Source: Curtobacterium sp. MMLR14_010 (GTDB taxonomy: Bacteria; Actinomycetota; Actinomycetes; Actinomycetales; Microbacteriaceae). From it: a stretch of DNA of 64,000 nucleotides. The notes beneath the pieces are model-generated. The model did no database searches and was not told the origin of the DNA. It worked only from the letters and a program-made list of their open reading frames with translations. Where the stretch lies: positions 1 to 64,000 of the forward strand of contig NZ_MJGV01000031.1 in assembly GCF_001865015.1 (NCBI RefSeq). Direction: 5' to 3'. The stretch's first letter is position 1. Every line of letters starts with the position of its first letter. Made by a program: the position numbers and the translations under genes. Of this stretch, positions 15,309-24,466 are shown in pieces.

Positions 15309-18300
15309 TCACTGGAAGTCGCGGGACCTCGTCCTGACCGCCAGCGGGAGTCGCTCGATGCGGTCGGCCACGACGTTCACGACGCCGTCCTGCGAACGCT
15401 CGAGGATCCCGCGCACGACGACCGCCGGTGACTCCCGGGCGACTCGTCGGTACCGCCCCCACACCCCGACGCTGCAGATGACGTTGACCAGGCCGGTCTC
15501 GTCCTCGACGTTGAGGAACGTGATTCCCGACGCCGTCGCCGGACGCTGCCGGTGCGTCACGATGCCGCCGACCTCGATCCGTCGCCCGTTCTCCGCGGTG
15601 GCGAGGTCCTCGACGCTGAGCACCCGCTTCGCGCGCAGCCGGTCACGGAGGTGCCCGACGGGGTGGTCGTCCGTCGTCATGCCCGTCGACCACATGTCCG
15701 CGATGAGGACGTCGCCGCTCGTCATCTGGCCGAACAGCGGCGGCTGCACGACGACCTGCGTGTCCGGCAGCTGGTCCGGGCGCTCGGCCGCGGCCTGGGC
15801 AGCCGACCACATGCCCCCGCGGCGGTCGACCCCGAACGGGGCGAACGCGTCGGCGGCGGCGAGGGCCTCGAGCTGTGCCGTCGTCAGCCCGACCCGACGG
15901 GCGAGGTCGGACATGTCCTTGAACGGACCGTTGGCGTCCCGCTCGGTGACGATCCGCTCGGCGCTCTTCCGTCCGAGCGAGGCCACCTCGGCCAGCCCGA
16001 GCCGGACCGCGAAGGCGCCGTCCCGCCGGTGCTGTGCCGTGTCGTCGGGGTGCGTCTTGTCGAACGGCAGCACCGGTGGCTGCTCGGCGGCGAGACAGGC
16101 ATCGTCACCGTGCTGAGCGGCGGCGTGCCCGTGCTGACCAGCAGCGTGCCCGTCGAGGGGCTCCAGGGTGGCGTCGACGGCCGAACGCAGGATGTCCGGA
16201 CGCAGCACCTCGACTCCGTGTCGGCGGGCGTCGGCGACCAGGGTCTGCGGCGCGTAGAAGCCCATCGGCTGGGCCCGGAGCAGCGCCGCGAGGAAGGCCC
16301 CCGGGTAGTGCAGCCGCATCCAGGCGCTGGCGTAGACGATGAGCGCGAAGCTGATCGAGTGGCTCTCCGCGAAGCCGAAGTTCGCGAACGCCTGGATCTT
16401 CGCGTAGATGGCGTCGGCATCCGCACCGTGGATGCCGTTGTCCGCCATGCCCGCATAGAGCTTGTCGCGCAGCCGGTCGATCTTCTCGTGTCCGCGCTTG
16501 GACCCCATGGCACGCCGCAGCAGGTCGGCGTCGTCGCCCGAGCAGTTGCCGACGGCGATCGCCATCTGCATCAGCTGCTCCTGGAACAGCGGCACACCGA
16601 GGGTGCGTTCGAGCACGGGCTCGAGTGACGGGTGCATGTAGGTGATCGGTTCCTCGCCGGTGCGGCGACGGATGTACGGGTGCACCGCACCGCCCTGGAT
16701 CGGCCCGGGACGCACCAGCGCGACCTCGATCACCAGGTCGTAGAACCGGCGCGGGAGCAGTCGTGGCAGCGTGCCCATCTGTGCGCGGGACTCGACCTGG
16801 AACACCCCGATCGTGTCTGCCCGGCACAGCTGGTCGTAGACGCCCTGCTCCTCCTTCGGGATGGAGTGCATCTCCCAGCGCTCCCCGCAGTGCTCCGCCG
16901 CCAGGTCGAACGAGTACTGCAGCGCCGCGAGCATGCCGAGCCCGAGCATGTCGAACTTCACCAGCCCCATGTACGCGCAGTCGTCCTTGTCCCACTGCAA
17001 CACGGTGCGGCCGTCCATGCGGGCATGCTCGATCGGCACGACCTCGCCCACCGGCCGGTCGGTGAGCACCATGCCGCCCGAGTGGATGCCGAGGTGTCGG
17101 GGGAACCCGAGGACGTCGCTGGCCAGCCCGACGACCTCGGCCGGGATGTCGTGGTCCTGGCTCTCGGTGACGGACCCCCAGCGCTCGACCTGCTTGGACC
17201 AGGCGTCCTGCTGCCCGGGGCTGTGACCGAGCGCCTTGGCCATGTCCCGGACGGCGCCCTTCGGCCGGTAGGTGATGACGTTCGCGACCTGCGCGGCGTT
17301 GTACCGGCCGTACTTGTCGTAGACGTACTGGATCACTTCTTCTCGGCGGTCCGAGTCGAAGTCGACGTCGATGTCGGGCTCCTCGTCGCGCATCGCCGAC
17401 AGGAACCGCTCGAACGGCAGTCCGTAGCGGATCGAGTCCACCGCGGTGATCTCCAGCAGGTAGCAGACCGCCGAGTTCGCGGCCGAACCGCGCCCCTGGC
17501 AGAGGATCCCCCGCCCCCTGGCGTACTGCACCATGTCGCGGACGATGAGGAAGTACCCGGGGAACTTCTTGTCCTCGATCACCGCGAGTTCGCGTTCGAT
17601 GCGCTCCCGCTTGTGCGGGTCGACGCCGTCCGCGCTGCCCGGGTACCGGCGACGGGCACCGTCCCACGTGAGCTCGCGCAGCCACGACATCGCGGTGTGG
17701 CCGTCGGGGACGTCGATGTCGGGCAGCCCGGGCTGCACGGTCTTCAGACGGAAGCCGAGTTCGTCGGCGAGCGTCACGCTGTGCTCGATCGCGCCCGGGT
17801 ACCGCGCGAACCGGCGGGCCATCTCGGCACCGGAGCGCAGGTGGGCGGTGTCGGCGGCCGGCAACCAGCCGTCGATCTCGTCGAGGCTGCGCCGTGCCCG
17901 CACCGCCGCGAGTGCCGTCGCCACGGGGAACCGGTCGGGTGTGGCGTAGTGCACGTTGCCGGTCGCGACGACGGGCAGCGCGTGCGCGGTCGCCAACGCT
18001 GCGAGGGCGTCGTTCCTGGCGCTGTCGAGCGGATCGCCGTGGTCGAGGAGCTCGACGACCACGTTGCCGGTCCCGAAGCGGTCGAGCAGCGCGCGGAGGG
18101 CCGTGTCTGCCGCGGACTCGCCGCCGTGCTCGAGCGCCTGTCGCACGGTGCCCTTCCGGCAGCCCGTCAGCACCCGCCAGTGCCCGCCGGACCGCTGGGC
18201 GAGGTCGTCGAGGTCGTACTGCGGGCGGCCCTTCTCGGATCCGGCGAGGAGGTGGGCACTCGTGACGGCGCCTGCCATCCGGTGGTAGCCGTCCTGCCCG

Positions 18301-18746
18301 TCGGCGAGCAGCAGCAGGTGGGAGCCCTCGGGGTCGGGGACGCCGTTCTGCGGCTCGGTCAGGCCGAGGGAGAGCTCGGTGCCGTACACGGTGCCGACGG
18401 TCGGGTAGGCCTCGGCGACCTCCGCCATCCGGGCAGCACCGTAGAAGCCGTCGTGGTCGGTGAGCGCGAGGGCGTGCAGACGCAACCGGGCGGCTTCCTC
18501 GAACAGGTGCTCGGGCTGGCTGGCGCCGTCGAGGAAGCTGAACGTCGAGTGCGCGTGCAGTTCCGCGTACGGCACGGTGGGCGCATCGCCGCCCTGGGCG
18601 ACCTCGGACGGTTCGTACGGCGCACGCTTGCGCGACCACGCCGGGCTGTCCCCGCCGTCGCCCTCGTGCGCGGTCCCCGGGCTCCGCTTGTCGGACAGCG
18701 CCCGCTCGAACTGCGACCACGGGATCGGTGGGTTGTTGTACCCCAT
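15309..18746 (-). CDS. dnaE2: Error-prone DNA polymerase DnaE2 (ImuC)
   Basis: A 1145-residue C-family DNA polymerase of the DnaE2 type, the catalytic subunit of the actinobacterial mutasome that carries out SOS-dependent translesion synthesis. The PHP domain begins at about residue 60 with ELHAHSTFSFLDG and LTDHDG. The polymerase palm carries the catalytic aspartates in EPDIDVDFDSD at about 453-463. A helix-hairpin-helix region and a C-terminal OB-type domain (GGIVTHRQRP...) follow. The ATG at 18746 has AGGAG about eight bases upstream. It lies 13 bases after the imuB stop and is the last gene of the imuA-imuB-dnaE2 operon. Confidence 0.95.
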   Translation of the reverse strand: MGYNNPPIPWSQFERALSDKRSPGTAHEGDGGDSPAWSRKRAPYEPSEVAQGGDAPTVPYAELHAHSTFSFLDGASQPEHLFEEAARLRLHALALTDHDGFYGAARMAEVAEAYPTVGTVYGTELSLGLTEPQNGVPDPEGSHLLLLADGQDGYHRMAGAVTSAHLLAGSEKGRPQYDLDDLAQRSGGHWRVLTGCRKGTVRQALEHGGESAADTALRALLDRFGTGNVVVELLDHGDPLDSARNDALAALATAHALPVVATGNVHYATPDRFPVATALAAVRARRSLDEIDGWLPAADTAHLRSGAEMARRFARYPGAIEHSVTLADELGFRLKTVQPGLPDIDVPDGHTAMSWLRELTWDGARRRYPGSADGVDPHKRERIERELAVIEDKKFPGYFLIVRDMVQYARGRGILCQGRGSAANSAVCYLLEITAVDSIRYGLPFERFLSAMRDEEPDIDVDFDSDRREEVIQYVYDKYGRYNAAQVANVITYRPKGAVRDMAKALGHSPGQQDAWSKQVERWGSVTESQDHDIPAEVVGLASDVLGFPRHLGIHSGGMVLTDRPVGEVVPIEHARMDGRTVLQWDKDDCAYMGLVKFDMLGLGMLAALQYSFDLAAEHCGERWEMHSIPKEEQGVYDQLCRADTIGVFQVESRAQMGTLPRLLPRRFYDLVIEVALVRPGPIQGGAVHPYIRRRTGEEPITYMHPSLEPVLERTLGVPLFQEQLMQMAIAVGNCSGDDADLLRRAMGSKRGHEKIDRLRDKLYAGMADNGIHGADADAIYAKIQAFANFGFAESHSISFALIVYASAWMRLHYPGAFLAALLRAQPMGFYAPQTLVADARRHGVEVLRPDILRSAVDATLEPLDGHAAGQHGHAAAQHGDDACLAAEQPPVLPFDKTHPDDTAQHRRDGAFAVRLGLAEVASLGRKSAERIVTERDANGPFKDMSDLARRVGLTTAQLEALAAADAFAPFGVDRRGGMWSAAQAAAERPDQLPDTQVVVQPPLFGQMTSGDVLIADMWSTGMTTDDHPVGHLRDRLRAKRVLSVEDLATAENGRRIEVGGIVTHRQRPATASGITFLNVEDETGLVNVICSVGVWGRYRRVARESPAVVVRGILERSQDGVVNVVADRIERLPLAVRTRSRDFQ

Positions 18747-18759
18747 CAGCTGCTCCTGT

Positions 18760-20382
18760 TCACGTGGCGACCGCCTCTGCCCACCAGCGGTGGTCGGCGA
18801 GGACCAGGTACCAGGCCCGTCCTTCGGCGTCGACGAGCTGCAACCGGTGCAGGCGCCGACCGCCGGCGTCCCACCAGCGCACGACGAGCGGCCAGGGACC
18901 GGCCCACGCGGTCACCGCGCCGAAGCCACCGCCACGGTCGCCCTCGGCCCGGAACCGGCTGGGCGTCCCCGAGAGCACACCGCGGTCGTCGACGTCCACG
19001 CTGCCGCCGTCGACCGTGACGACGTCCACGGGTCGGGGACGCTCGAGCACGGTGGCGGGAGGCGGCCCGGGGAGCTTGCCGGGCCAGGGACGGTCCCGCA
19101 CGGCACCGAGGTCGGCGGGTGGGGCGTCACCCCACGGCACGAGCACCATCCGCTCGGACAGGGTGCGGCCACCGCCGATGCGCGGGGTCACCACGCCGTC
19201 GTGCCCGACCATGCCCTGCACGCGGGCGAGCCCGTGGTGGACCCGCTCGTCCGGCCCCGACCCCCACAGCCCGCGCTCGTGGTTCGCCATGTCGTCGACG
19301 GCGACCGGCTCGAGGACCACCGACGTGACCGGGGCCTCGAGCCCGGTGGGGTCGACCCCGCCGGCGAGCTGCCAGCGCACCCGGTCGACCACGTCGGCAG
19401 CGTCGAACCAACGGGGGTGCGTCCACGTGCGCTCGAGCAGGACGTCCCGCTCGTCGAGGATCCCCACGCGGATGGTCGTCGCGACCAGCCCGGCGGCGCG
19501 GAGCCGTTCGGCGAAGTCGTCGGCCGACCGGCGGAAGGCGAACGCGATCTGGTCGGCGCGGTCGAGCGCCGGTTCGAAGGAGGCCTCGGTCCGGAGCTCC
19601 GGCGGGATCTCGCGCGCGGAGATCTCACGCGGGTCGCGGCCACCCGCCAGCCGGTGCAGGAACGCCCCGGCGAGCCCGAACCGGTCGCGCACCTGTTCGT
19701 CACGCAGCGCGGCGAACGCCCCGAGCGTGGTGATGCCGAGGCGGTCGAGCACGGCCGCCAGGTCGGCGTCGCCCAGAACCCCGAGCGGCAGCGGCGCCAG
19801 GAAGTCGGACGAGCCGTCGACGGGCACGATGCGCACCCGCTCCCCCGGCCGGACCGGACGGGCCCTGGCCGCCTGCTCCGCCGCGAACGGGGTGTCCGCC
19901 ACGCCCGCACGGACCCCGGGCGCACCGTGGTCGGCGGCGATGCCGGCGAGCGTGGCCGCTGCGGCGCGTTCACCGCCGTAGTAGCGCGACGGTCCTCGGG
20001 AGCGCAGGGCCAACGTGCCGGGGCGCAGGACCTCGACCCCGGGCACCGCTGCCTCCACGGCACGGATGACGGGCTCGAACGCACGGTGGTCGAGCCCGTC
20101 GTCGTAGGGCTGCACGACGAGGTCCGTGCAGCGCGCCTGGGCCTCCCGCAGCCGGAGCCCCCGGACGACACCGTGCTGCCGGGCGGACGCCGAACTCGCG
20201 TACACCAGGCCCTTCGACACCACCGCGAAGGGCTGCTCCGGCGGCGCACCGGCGGCCCGGGCAGCGGCGATGACGGGCCAGTCCGGGCACCAGAGCACGA
20301 TGGTCCTGGTGGGCGGGGGCTCGGGCAGGGCCCCGCCACCGCGGATGATCGCGTCGACGCGGACACGCTGCTGCCCGATCAC
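18760..20382 (-). CDS. imuB: Y-family polymerase homologue ImuB
   Basis: A 540-residue ImuB protein, the non-catalytic Y-family homologue that bridges DnaE2 and the beta clamp. It begins with RTIVLWCPDWPV where active Y-family polymerases have a catalytic DxD motif, so the acidic residues are missing, as is normal for ImuB. The middle shows helix-hairpin-helix-like LGITTLGAFAAL and a little-finger region. The GTG start at 20382 overlaps the imuA stop as GTGA, implying translational coupling; longer upstream extensions of the frame are not coding. The clamp-binding motif cannot be placed with certainty by eye. Confidence 0.93.
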   Translation of the reverse strand: MIGQQRVRVDAIIRGGGALPEPPPTRTIVLWCPDWPVIAAARAAGAPPEQPFAVVSKGLVYASSASARQHGVVRGLRLREAQARCTDLVVQPYDDGLDHRAFEPVIRAVEAAVPGVEVLRPGTLALRSRGPSRYYGGERAAAATLAGIAADHGAPGVRAGVADTPFAAEQAARARPVRPGERVRIVPVDGSSDFLAPLPLGVLGDADLAAVLDRLGITTLGAFAALRDEQVRDRFGLAGAFLHRLAGGRDPREISAREIPPELRTEASFEPALDRADQIAFAFRRSADDFAERLRAAGLVATTIRVGILDERDVLLERTWTHPRWFDAADVVDRVRWQLAGGVDPTGLEAPVTSVVLEPVAVDDMANHERGLWGSGPDERVHHGLARVQGMVGHDGVVTPRIGGGRTLSERMVLVPWGDAPPADLGAVRDRPWPGKLPGPPPATVLERPRPVDVVTVDGGSVDVDDRGVLSGTPSRFRAEGDRGGGFGAVTAWAGPWPLVVRWWDAGGRRLHRLQLVDAEGRAWYLVLADHRWWAEAVAT

Positions 20383-21197
20383 GACGCCACCGCCACCGGC
20401 CGCAGGTCGCCGCGCACACCGTGCTCGCCGCCCCCGGGCAGCGCCACCGGCACCGGCACCGCGGTGCGGACCACGCCGTCCGCTGCCGGTAGCAGCAGTT
20501 CGGCGCTGAGCGGCCGCACCGCCCCGGCACGACCGGTCGCCGTCACCGTGGCCCGACGCTCCGTCAGGTGGCCGTGCCCCTGTCCGATCCCCGACCACGT
20601 GGACGAGGTCACCCGCAGCGTGACGTCGGCTCCTGGCCACGACCCGAGGGCGACGAGCGCGCCCCCACGCTGCCGCAGCCGGGCGGACAGCCGTGCGACG
20701 TCACCGGGCACGACCCGTCCGAGCGGGCGGGTCAGGACGATCTGCGCGACGTCGGCCATCGCCGCGGTCACGGCGAGCCACTGGTCGCCCGGGTCGGGCA
20801 CGAGCACGAGCCGTTCCAGGTCGATCCCGGCGGCCGCCGCGGCCTCGATCCCGAAGGACGGCACCCCGACGACCGCACACCACGCCCCCGCCGCAGAGGC
20901 CGCCTGCAGCATGGTCATCGCGAGCAGCACGGACTCGGGCACCGCGTAGGTCCCGCCGACCCGGATGGCGCCCCCGGGCAGCAGGGGCTCCAACGCCGCC
21001 GCCGTGGGGAGCCCCGCCGTGTCCACACGGGTCGACTGCATGTCGTCGACCCGCGACCGCAGCGACGTGATCCGGTCGAGCGCCGCGCGGGCGTCCCGGA
21101 CGTGGTCGGCCGCACCGACACCGCTGACGGCAGCGTCACGACGCCCGGGGCGCTCTGCGCGGTCCCCGGGCGACCGGAGTGCCGTCGCCGTCTGCAT
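20379..21197 (-). CDS. imuA: ImuA-like mutasome accessory protein
   Basis: A 272-residue RecA-fold-related protein found upstream of imuB in Actinobacteria (ImuA or ImuA'), which interacts with RecA and ImuB. Visible features are LLPGGAIRVGGTYAVPESVLLAM near residue 70, in the position of the RecA Walker A region but without an intact GxxxxGKT. It is followed by AGAWCAVVGVP and QIVLTRPLG. I prefer the ATG at 21197. The in-frame ATG at 21245 would place a perfect LexA box inside AT-richer codons. A GAATAT hexamer lies six bases before 21197. It is first in the operon imuA-imuB-dnaE2, so SOS control is expected. Confidence 0.85.
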   Translation of the reverse strand: MQTATALRSPGDRAERPGRRDAAVSGVGAADHVRDARAALDRITSLRSRVDDMQSTRVDTAGLPTAAALEPLLPGGAIRVGGTYAVPESVLLAMTMLQAASAAGAWCAVVGVPSFGIEAAAAAGIDLERLVLVPDPGDQWLAVTAAMADVAQIVLTRPLGRVVPGDVARLSARLRQRGGALVALGSWPGADVTLRVTSSTWSGIGQGHGHLTERRATVTATGRAGAVRPLSAELLLPAADGVVRTAVPVPVALPGGGEHGVRGDLRPVAVAS

Positions 21198-21207
21198 GCC
21201 CTCATAT

Positions 21208-21223
21208 TCGAACATGTGTTCGA
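21208..21223. promoter_or_regulatory. LexA (SOS) box 1
   Basis: TCGAACATGTGTTCGA is a perfect palindrome matching the actinobacterial SOS consensus CGAACnnnnGTTCG. It lies 11 bases upstream of the chosen imuA start and overlaps its predicted promoter. Confidence 0.93.
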
Positions 21224-21259
21224 TGATGTCAATCGCGTCCGACATTCGCGGACACCGGG

Positions 21260-21275
21260 TCGAACACCCGTTCGA
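21260..21275. promoter_or_regulatory. LexA (SOS) box 2
   Basis: TCGAACACCCGTTCGA also matches the consensus at all conserved positions. It sits in the 35-base gap between pabB and the longer imuA frame, 37 bases upstream of box 1. Two boxes suggest tight repression. Confidence 0.93.
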
Positions 21276-21280
21276 TCAGG

Positions 21281-22783
21281 TCACCAGGAGACGGCCGCCC
21301 CCACACTCCCGAGCACCGACCGCGTCTTCGTCTCGACCTCGTCCGCCTCGTCCTCGGCGACCGAGGACCACGTCACCGCTCCGCCGGCGCCGAGCGTCCG
21401 CGAGCGCACGCCGTCGGCAGCGACCACCGTCACCAGTGTCCGGATGGCCACCGACAGATCCGCCGCCCCGCTCGCCGAGAAGTACCCGATCGCGCCCGAG
21501 TACACCCCGCGTGGCACATCCTCCAACCGGTCGGAGATGGCCATCGCGCTGATCTTGGGCGCACCGGTCATGGAGCCTGGCGGGAACGCCGCCCGGACCA
21601 CCGCCGCCCGCGAGGTCCCAGCCGGCACCACGGCTCCGATCGTCGACACCATCTGGTGCACGCTCGCGTACGTCTCGACGTCGCACAGTCGGTCCACATG
21701 CACCGACCCGGGCAGCGCCGTCCGCAGCAGGTCGTTCCGCAGCAGGTCGACGATCATCACGTTCTCGGCGCGGTCCTTCACGCTCGCTGCCAGCTCGTCG
21801 CGCACCGCTGCGTCCGCCTCGGGGTCCTCGAGCCGCCGTCGCGTCCCCTTGATCGGCTCGGCGAGCACCCCGCCGTCCGCGTCGATGCGCAGGAACCGCT
21901 CCGGCGACCGGCTCGCCACCCGCAGCGGTCCGAGCCGCAGGTACGCGCCGAACGGGACGGGGTTGGCCGCGCGCATCCGCAGGTACTCGTCGAGCTGCGG
22001 GTCCGTGCCGGCGCCGAGCCGGGCCTCCCGTCCGTCCGTGGGCAGGCCGAAGGCGGTGGTGAGGCAGACCTGGAACGCGTTCCCCTCGCGGATCTCGGCG
22101 CGGCACGCGTCGACCGCGGTCTCGTAGGCGGCGCGTGACACGCGTCCGGTCGCCGCCGACCCGGCCGGGAGGCTCGGGGGCACGTCCACGACGTCGGCCG
22201 CCGGTACCGGGGTGGTCACCGAGTCGAGCCATGCCCGGTTGGCGGCGCTGGCCGCCGGTTCGGCGTCGCTCACCAGGGCGAGCGCCCATGCCGCGCCGTC
22301 GTCCCGGACGACGACGGCGCGGTCGACGAACCGCAGGTCCGCGTCCGCGTGGCCGTCGGCGGTGCGGTCAGGACCGCCGGACTCGCGGCCGAGCTCGTAG
22401 CCGAGGAACCCGACCCAGCCGAGCGCGAACCCGAGGCCGTCGAGAGGTTCGTCGAGGTGCGGCGTGGCCGCGAGCAGGTCGTCGAGGACGACGAAGGCGG
22501 GGCGGTCCTCCGATCGGACGATGCCGAACCACGACCGTGCCGCGGGTGAGACGTCGATCACGGCGGAGCGGGCCTCGTGCCGGAACCGGACGGCGAACGG
22601 GCCGTCGCACGGGGCGACGACGGACCACCTGGCGCGGGGGGTCGCCGACGCGGGCGCATCGTCCGGCAGGGCGGAGTCGAACCAGACGAGGTCGCCGTCC
22701 TCCGATCGGACGATGGACGCGAGGTCGACCCCGTCGAGGCGACGGGACGCGATCCTCGGGCTCAGACGGCCGCGATCGTCCAT
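21281..22783 (-). CDS. pabB: Aminodeoxychorismate synthase component I
   Basis: A 500-residue chorismate-binding enzyme that, with a glutaminase subunit, makes 4-amino-4-deoxychorismate for folate synthesis. The C-terminal half carries EPIKGTRRR; Lys in PIKGT is typical of PabB rather than anthranilate synthase (A in that position). DRAENVMIVDLLRNDL, FPPGSMTGAPK and YSGAIGYF are also present. The N-terminal 170 residues are a divergent TrpE_N-like domain. No pabA or pabC is adjacent. The ATG at 22783 overlaps the end of the upstream epimerase gene by 22 bases, suggesting cotranscription. TrpE-like activity is a less likely alternative. Confidence 0.87.
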   Translation of the reverse strand: MDDRGRLSPRIASRRLDGVDLASIVRSEDGDLVWFDSALPDDAPASATPRARWSVVAPCDGPFAVRFRHEARSAVIDVSPAARSWFGIVRSEDRPAFVVLDDLLAATPHLDEPLDGLGFALGWVGFLGYELGRESGGPDRTADGHADADLRFVDRAVVVRDDGAAWALALVSDAEPAASAANRAWLDSVTTPVPAADVVDVPPSLPAGSAATGRVSRAAYETAVDACRAEIREGNAFQVCLTTAFGLPTDGREARLGAGTDPQLDEYLRMRAANPVPFGAYLRLGPLRVASRSPERFLRIDADGGVLAEPIKGTRRRLEDPEADAAVRDELAASVKDRAENVMIVDLLRNDLLRTALPGSVHVDRLCDVETYASVHQMVSTIGAVVPAGTSRAAVVRAAFPPGSMTGAPKISAMAISDRLEDVPRGVYSGAIGYFSASGAADLSVAIRTLVTVVAADGVRSRTLGAGGAVTWSSVAEDEADEVETKTRSVLGSVGAAVSW

Positions 22784-23685
22784 GTGGCCGCGTGCGCTGC
22801 GCCCGGGGCGAGCACGACGAGGCCGCGGTCCTCGCCCGCGTTGAACGCGTCGGGCGCGCACGTCATCGGCTCGACCGCGAGGCCCGAGCGGTGGTACTCC
22901 GGCACGACGTGGTCGGCCGTGTGCACCTGGGCCCACCCGCACTCGGTACCGAAGGTCACGCGGACACCGTGTCCGTCGGCGGCGGTGACGGTGATCGCGG
23001 CGATGCCGTCGGCGTCACGGTCGAAGCCGGTGAAGGCGTGGTCGATGAACCGCGGCCCGATGGGCGTCGCCGTGCGGAGGTCGAACTCGTCGTGCACGGG
23101 GACGAGCTCTGTGGGCACGAGCCGGTCCTCGGTGACCTCGAGCACCTCGGCGGCCGGCAGCGTCAGCGTCCAGTCGTCGACGCTCCCCGCGCCCGCGGAG
23201 AGGTACGGGTGCGGGCCGGTGCCCCAGGGTGCCGGGCGGTCACCGGTGTTCGTGCCGGTGACGGTGGTGTGCAGGCCCTCGGCGTCGAGGCGGTACTCCA
23301 CGTGCACGACGACGCGGAAGGGGTAGCCCTCCTGTGCCTGGACGGTCGTCGTCAGGGTGACGCGGTCGGCTTCGTGCTCCTCGACGGCGAAGTCCGTCCA
23401 CGCGACCAGGCCGTGCAGGGCGTGGGAGCGCTTCGGTTCGGTGAGGGCGAGCTCGTGGTCCTGCCCGTCGAAGGAGTACCGGCCGTCGACGACGCGGTTC
23501 GGCCACGGGGCGAGGACGGCGCCGCGGAAGACCGGGCGGACCTCGTCCGCCGCGAACGGGACGACGAGGTCGCGGTCCCCCTGCCGGAGTACGCGGAGCG
23601 TGGCTCCGACGGTGGCGATCTCGGCGGTGTACCCGGCGGCGGCGATGGACAGCTGCGTGCCGGAGCGGGGGGCGTCGTTGCTCAT
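22762..23685 (-). CDS. Aldose 1-epimerase family protein
   Basis: A 307-residue galactose-mutarotase-fold protein that probably interconverts sugar anomers. It has the expected pattern: FRGAVLAPWPNRVVDGRY (substrate Asn-Arg), the first active-site His in HALHGL, the second His in GTGPHPYL, and a late Glu in LAVEPMT. Length and domain order are normal for YihR/GalM-like proteins. The ATG at 23685 is six bases after a TACGCT -10 (23692-23697), so the message may be leaderless; the longer ORF upstream would run into the tRNA gene. Its last 22 bases overlap pabB. Confidence 0.9.
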   Translation of the reverse strand: MSNDAPRSGTQLSIAAAGYTAEIATVGATLRVLRQGDRDLVVPFAADEVRPVFRGAVLAPWPNRVVDGRYSFDGQDHELALTEPKRSHALHGLVAWTDFAVEEHEADRVTLTTTVQAQEGYPFRVVVHVEYRLDAEGLHTTVTGTNTGDRPAPWGTGPHPYLSAGAGSVDDWTLTLPAAEVLEVTEDRLVPTELVPVHDEFDLRTATPIGPRFIDHAFTGFDRDADGIAAITVTAADGHGVRVTFGTECGWAQVHTADHVVPEYHRSGLAVEPMTCAPDAFNAGEDRGLVVLAPGAAHAATWTIAAV

Positions 23686-23691
23686 GCGCTC

Positions 23692-23697
23692 AGCGTA
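23692..23697 (-). promoter_or_regulatory. -10 element TACGCT, epimerase gene
   Basis: TACGCT is six bases before the ATG at 23685 on the minus strand. Confidence 0.45.
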
Positions 23698-23743
23698 GCG
23701 AACGGGCGGCATCTGCCCGGAGCCCGCAGCGGCCGGAACGAGT

Positions 23744-23777
23744 GAAGCCCCGCTCGCCGTGTGGAGAGCGGGGCTTC
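23744..23777 (-). terminator. Terminator of tRNA-Ala
   Basis: Arms 23744-23755 and 23766-23777 form a perfect 12-bp stem with a 10-base loop, just past the tRNA 3' end. Confidence 0.7.
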
Positions 23778-23782
23778 GTGGG

Positions 23783-23855
23783 TGGATCTGAGGGGACTCG
23801 AACCCCTGACCCCCTGCATGCCATGCAGGTGCGCTACCAGCTGCGCCACAGACCC
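23783..23855 (-). tRNA. tRNA-Ala (anticodon GGC)
   Basis: The minus strand folds into a full cloverleaf of 73 bases. The acceptor GGGTCTG/CAGATCC has one G-T pair, the D arm contains GGCGCAGCTGGTAGCGC, the anticodon stem-loop CCTGCATGGCATGCAGG has anticodon GGC, and the T arm is GGGGTTCGAGTCCCC. The discriminator is A; a 3' CCA is not encoded. Confidence 0.96.
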
Positions 23856-23950
23856 ATTTCGTTTCCCGGGTTCCCCCGAGGCACCAGTGAAGCGTACACC
23901 ATGGCCGACCCGGGGAGCGAAATCGCGGCAGCACCCCGGGCGCGTCGGTG

Positions 23951-24346
23951 TCAGGCGTCGGCGGTGGTCTCCGCTGAGGCGTTCGCGGCGACGACGTCGA
24001 GCGTGATGGTCGGGCAGTCCGACCAGAGGCGCTCGAGCGAGTAGTACTGGCGGTCTTCCTCGTGGAAGACGTGCACGACGATGTCACCGAAGTCGATGAG
24101 GACCCAGCGGCCCTCGCTCCGGCCTTCGCGGCGGAGCGTCTTGGCGCCGGCCTGCAGCATGCGGTCTTCGACCTCGTCGGCGATGGCCATCACGTTGCGC
24201 TCGTTGCGCCCGGTGGCGAGGAGGAACACGTCGGTCAGCTGCAGCGGGCCGGTCACGTCGAGGGCCACGAGGTCCTCGGCCTGCTTGGCGTCGGCGGCGC
24301 CAGCGGCGACCTGCACGAGTTCCAGAGCACGGGTGGAAGCGGTCAC
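23951..24346 (-). CDS. rsfS: Ribosome silencing factor RsfS
   Basis: A 131-residue RsfS/Iojap protein that binds ribosomal protein uL14 and blocks subunit joining in stationary phase or starvation. Family signatures are DLVALDVTGPLQLTDVFLLATG, RNVMAIADEVEDRM and GRWVLIDFGDIVVHVFHEE, followed by YYSLERLW. The GTG at 24346 is chosen because GGAAGGA lies four bases upstream. It is the last gene of a run with nadD, from which it is separated by a membrane-anchored protein gene. The nadD-rsfS neighbourhood is conserved in many bacteria. Confidence 0.94.
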   Translation of the reverse strand: MTASTRALELVQVAAGAADAKQAEDLVALDVTGPLQLTDVFLLATGRNERNVMAIADEVEDRMLQAGAKTLRREGRSEGRWVLIDFGDIVVHVFHEEDRQYYSLERLWSDCPTITLDVVAANASAETTADA

Positions 24347-24466
24347 GGAGTCCTTCCGGTTGTCATCCGGCAGGACACCGGACGGGACACGATCATAAGC
24401 CACGCCACCGACGGCGGCGCGGGGTGGTCGACCGTGGGGGTCGACAGGAGCGGGATGACGCGGACG

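Noticed and set aside
16632-19019. Long plus-strand frame opposite dnaE2 and imuB
   Set aside because: Shadow frame. DnaE2 and ImuB on the minus strand have all family motifs and an SOS-controlled operon structure.
21281-22783. Anthranilate synthase TrpE
   Set aside because: The PIKGT motif with Lys is typical of PabB, and no trp genes are nearby.
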